Positions 14,642-16,643 of a stretch of DNA of 16,643 bases are shown here, piece by piece. The position numbers and the translations under genes are program-made. This DNA is from Pelagophyceae sp. CCMP2097. Lineage: Eukaryota > Sar > Pelagophyceae. Position 1 is the first letter of the stretch; each line of letters begins with the position of its first letter. Below the pieces are notes generated by a model. That model made no database searches. It had not been told where the DNA came from and saw nothing but the letters and a program-made list of their open reading frames with translations. The stretch is from contig MU657333.1 in the NCBI GenBank assembly GCA_026770575.1, forward strand, positions 29,853 through 46,495, in the 5' to 3' direction.

Positions 14642-15112
14642 ATGGAGGGGCACCGTACCAGGCGGCAGAGAGGCGTCTCCGGCGAGGGCGCGATCCTAGT
14701 CTCGCCGGTGAAAGCTGGCCACCCCGCGGACGAAGACGATGATGCCATGTCAGAGGTCGATTTCGAGCCCGTGCTCGGAAAGGACACCAAGGTTCTCAAA
14801 GACGAGTATTGGCCGGCACCCAACGGCGCCAAGAACTTGCGTCCGATCATGTGGTTCAAGGTCAAAGTCGTGGACACTGGGGAGGAATTCGAGCGAAACC
14901 GTGGCCCTGTGAAGAACTTTGCGGCCTACAAAGTAGCCACAGCGAAGCAGCTGGCTTTCGCGGAGCTGCGGTCGAAGATTTGGAAGAAGGGCCGCGCGTT
15001 GACCTCCAGGAATCTTTTTGTGTCGTTCACCCAACTCCCGACTCCGAGCACGACGCGTATGCCGGGCTCCTCGCTGGCACTTCGCTCCCCGAGGTCAAGG
15101 TCTGAGAGATAG
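14642..15112 (+). CDS. Unrecognised ORF, probably cut off by the retrotransposon
   Basis: From ATG 14642 the first 115 residues or so are protein-like, with an acidic DEDDDAMSEVDFEP patch near residues 31-44 and PIMWFKVKVVDTGEEFERN near 68-86. After about 15000 this frame becomes Ser/Arg/Pro-rich, while the overlapping frame 14809-15105 becomes the better-looking one (VVHPTPDSEHDAYAG), hinting at an indel. Both frames stop within the first ten bases of the proposed LTR (TGA 15103-15105, TAG 15110-15112). That is what insertion into a coding region would produce. No family recognised. Confidence 0.4.
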   Translation: MEGHRTRRQRGVSGEGAILVSPVKAGHPADEDDDAMSEVDFEPVLGKDTKVLKDEYWPAPNGAKNLRPIMWFKVKVVDTGEEFERNRGPVKNFAAYKVATAKQLAFAELRSKIWKKGRALTSRNLFVSFTQLPTPSTTRMPGSSLALRSPRSRSER

Positions 15113-15185
15113 ATATGGAAGATACGCCCCGACCCATATCTCTCTCTACCATAACTCAACTCCCGTTCCGAGTGTCCTTCTCTCA
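15103..15185 (+). repeat. Proposed 5' LTR of a copia-type element (83 bp)
   Basis: Begins TGAGAGA and ends TCTCTCA, a perfect 7-bp inverted terminus with the TG...CA ends usual for LTRs. The next base starts TGG, as a primer-binding site would. Inside, 15105-15118 pairs with 15134-15147 (13 of 14) to form a hairpin. 83 bp is very short for an LTR, and the 3' LTR lies outside the window, so the left boundary is a hypothesis. The expected target duplication is the five bases at 15098-15102 (AGGTC). Confidence 0.4.
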
Positions 15186-15205
15186 TGGTAGCTCGAGATT
15201 GTTAA
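15186..15205 (+). promoter_or_regulatory. Candidate primer-binding site
   Basis: TGGTAGCTCGAGATTG directly follows the proposed LTR end. It would pair with a tRNA 3' end finishing in CTACCA. I cannot match it to a specific tRNA; copia-type elements may also prime from internal tRNA fragments. Confidence 0.3.
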
Positions 15206-15240
15206 GGCGCACGATACGTGAAGAGGGAAGAACCAACGCG

Positions 15241-16643
15241 ATGGCGGGGTCCCAGGACGGGCCCGAAGATCCGCCCAGAAGCGAAGAAGACGGAAGTTCC
15301 GAGAGTTCAAGCTCGGGCACGGACGACGCCGACGTCGACGCAGCCGCCGAGGCGGTGAAGCAACTGTCGATTGAAGAAACGGGCGCCGCGAAAGCGGGCC
15401 CGCCGCCCATCGCGGGCGCCGCGCAAGCGGGCCCGCCGGCCACCGCAGGCGCCGCTTCCGACGCCGAGGCGCTCGCCGCCCTACGCGCCGAGGCGCGCGG
15501 GGCGGCGCTCACCATCGCACGCGCCGAGGCGCGCGCCGACGCCGCCGCACACGCCGAAGCGTTCGTCCGCGCCGCCGCACACGCCGAAGCGCTCGTCCGC
15601 GTGAGGCGGACGGCCTTGACGCGTCGGCCCGACAAGGTACGCACCGAGGTGAGCGCCGAGGTACGCGCCGAGGTACTCGCCATCGTTGCGGACGAGGCGC
15701 GCGCGCTCACCGGAGCGCAGACCGGGGCACTCGTCGTCGGGCGCACCGAGGCGCTGTCAACCGTCGACGCGCGCGCCGGAGTGATCGCCATCGACACCGC
15801 CGTGCCGCCCGTCGACGCGCGCGCCAGGGTGGCCGCCGTCGACACCGTTATGCTTCCTGAACCACCACCCAAGTGGCACAAGATGGACCTCAGAGACTGC
15901 CAGCGTTTTCTTGACGGCGTCGACACCTTCGACCCTTGGAACACGAATTTCATGGCATCGCTCCAACGAAACGGCATGTTCGAGATTGCCACGTGCAACG
16001 TCAAAGACTACTCGGAAGTCCCGCCCCACGTCAAACGACAGCCCAAAGCGGCGACCGAGGCCCTGTGGAGCAGGTCGTGCAACGACCTGGGCGCGATACT
16101 CGTTTTACTCTGTGATGCCTCGGCGCAGCGCACGATGCGCATGGCGCAGCCCAACTTACAACAAGGCCCAACCATGTACGAGGCGCTGAAGGCAAAGTAC
16201 GAGCCCGAAAACGCATCTTGCGGCGGCGTCATTCTGTCGCGCATCATGAACAAATTTTTGCAGGTCGGTGGCGACATCACGTCGCACATCGACCAAATTA
16301 TCGACGACAACCTCAAGCTCTCCAAGGCGGCTAGGACGCTCGCTTTTACCGACCCCCAATTACGTCAGGTCATCCTCGACAGCCTGCCTATCTCGATGGA
16401 GACGATTGTCACTCTGCGTACGAACATGCCGGGCACGCAGACGCCCAGCGGCCTTTGCGACGAGCTCAAGCGGCTGCAACTGAGGCGCTCGGCGCAGCAG
16501 CAGCACGGCGCAAACGGCATGATCGTCGTGCAAGGACGAATACCGTCGCCGTCGCCGCCGCAGCAGCAGTGGCCATCGCAGTCCGTCCCGCCCAGCGGGC
16601 GAGGCGGGCGAGGCGGGCGCGGCGGGCGCGGCGGGCGCAACGG
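15241..16643 (+). CDS. Ty1/copia-type Gag polyprotein, 5' part, runs off the window
   Basis: Open from ATG 15241 to the window edge (467 whole codons, no stop), so no 3' end can be given. Residues 1-40 are acidic and Ser-rich. Residues 45-200 are an Ala/Arg/Glu-rich extension of short repeats, including an exact-length 30-bp duplication at 15541-15600 (AAAHAEAFVR, AAAHAEALVR). From about residue 210 the Gag domain follows the UBN2/Retrotran_gag_2 pattern: W at 276 (ALWSRSCNDLGA), YEALKAKYEPENAS near 315-328, then a helix with HIDQIIDDN and DSLPISMETIV at 380-390. Residues 454 onward are RGG repeats, where a CCHC zinc knuckle would often come next. Gag packages element RNA into virus-like particles. 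It is in good reading-frame order, so the copy may be young. Confidence 0.8.
   Translation, partial: MAGSQDGPEDPPRSEEDGSSESSSSGTDDADVDAAAEAVKQLSIEETGAAKAGPPPIAGAAQAGPPATAGAASDAEALAALRAEARGAALTIARAEARADAAAHAEAFVRAAAHAEALVRVRRTALTRRPDKVRTEVSAEVRAEVLAIVADEARALTGAQTGALVVGRTEALSTVDARAGVIAIDTAVPPVDARARVAAVDTVMLPEPPPKWHKMDLRDCQRFLDGVDTFDPWNTNFMASLQRNGMFEIATCNVKDYSEVPPHVKRQPKAATEALWSRSCNDLGAILVLLCDASAQRTMRMAQPNLQQGPTMYEALKAKYEPENASCGGVILSRIMNKFLQVGGDITSHIDQIIDDNLKLSKAARTLAFTDPQLRQVILDSLPISMETIVTLRTNMPGTQTPSGLCDELKRLQLRRSAQQQHGANGMIVVQGRIPSPSPPQQQWPSQSVPPSGRGGRGGRGGRGGRN

Larger units (their letters stand above)
15103..16643 (+). mobile_element. Ty1/copia-type LTR retrotransposon, 5' part
   Basis: Proposed LTR, 55-nt leader and the Gag frame are present. 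Protease, integrase, reverse transcriptase and RNase H, and the 3' LTR, should follow to the right if the copy is complete. The call rests on the Gag domain and not on the LTR. Confidence 0.75.

Noticed and set aside
15183..16004. 273-codon minus-strand ORF opposite Gag
   Set aside because: Ala/Ser/Arg-rich antisense of the Ala-rich Gag extension; the plus frame contains the Gag domain.

Overview
The window looks like nuclear DNA from a protist, probably a microbial alga of the stramenopile or haptophyte kind, though the lineage is not fixed by any marker here. The reasons are GC-rich coding islands (heavily G/C at third positions) set in more AT-rich, repeat-packed spacer, one convincing GT-AG intron and several plausible ones, a secretory glycosyltransferase, a Ty1/copia-type Gag, and tRNA-like dispersed repeats. 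I see no operons, bacterial ribosome-binding sites, rRNA genes or CRISPR arrays.

Left third (1-5000). Spacer holds a hairpin, a pyrimidine-rich minisatellite and a tRNA-derived SINE-like repeat. Then comes the best-supported gene of the window, a minus-strand GT-B glycosyltransferase (exons 3236-1602 and 1523-1431, 575 residues). Upstream of it lie a minus-strand gene fragment of unknown function (about 4109-3679) and a 592-bp MITE-like element with perfect 23-bp terminal inverted repeats (4268-4859).

Middle (5000-11000). Mostly spacer, with three GC-rich ORF islands: 5723-5986 (weak), 6508-7484 (unknown protein, broken by a stop and a 17-G tract) and 9080-9454 (small acidic protein, probably spliced). 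Around them are a 100-bp direct repeat, several strong hairpins (the best at 8462-8520), tRNA-like B-box modules, two kinds of short direct repeat and a roughly 290-bp field of short GC-rich palindromes.

Right third (11000-16643). An unrecognised 440-residue ORF (11133-12455) sits between two diverged 210-bp direct repeats. Next are a 54-bp tandem repeat that may be coding, a possible two-exon tail of a gene (14125-14302) and an unknown ORF (14642-15112). The right edge is the 5' part of a Ty1/copia retrotransposon: a proposed 83-bp LTR, a short leader and a Gag reading frame that stays open to the end of the window.

The genes do not form an evident pathway. The recurring theme is isolated GC-rich ORFs bracketed by direct repeats inside a dense layer of small, non-autonomous mobile-element debris. 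Lineage, superfamily and gene-function calls beyond the glycosyltransferase and Gag are inference.
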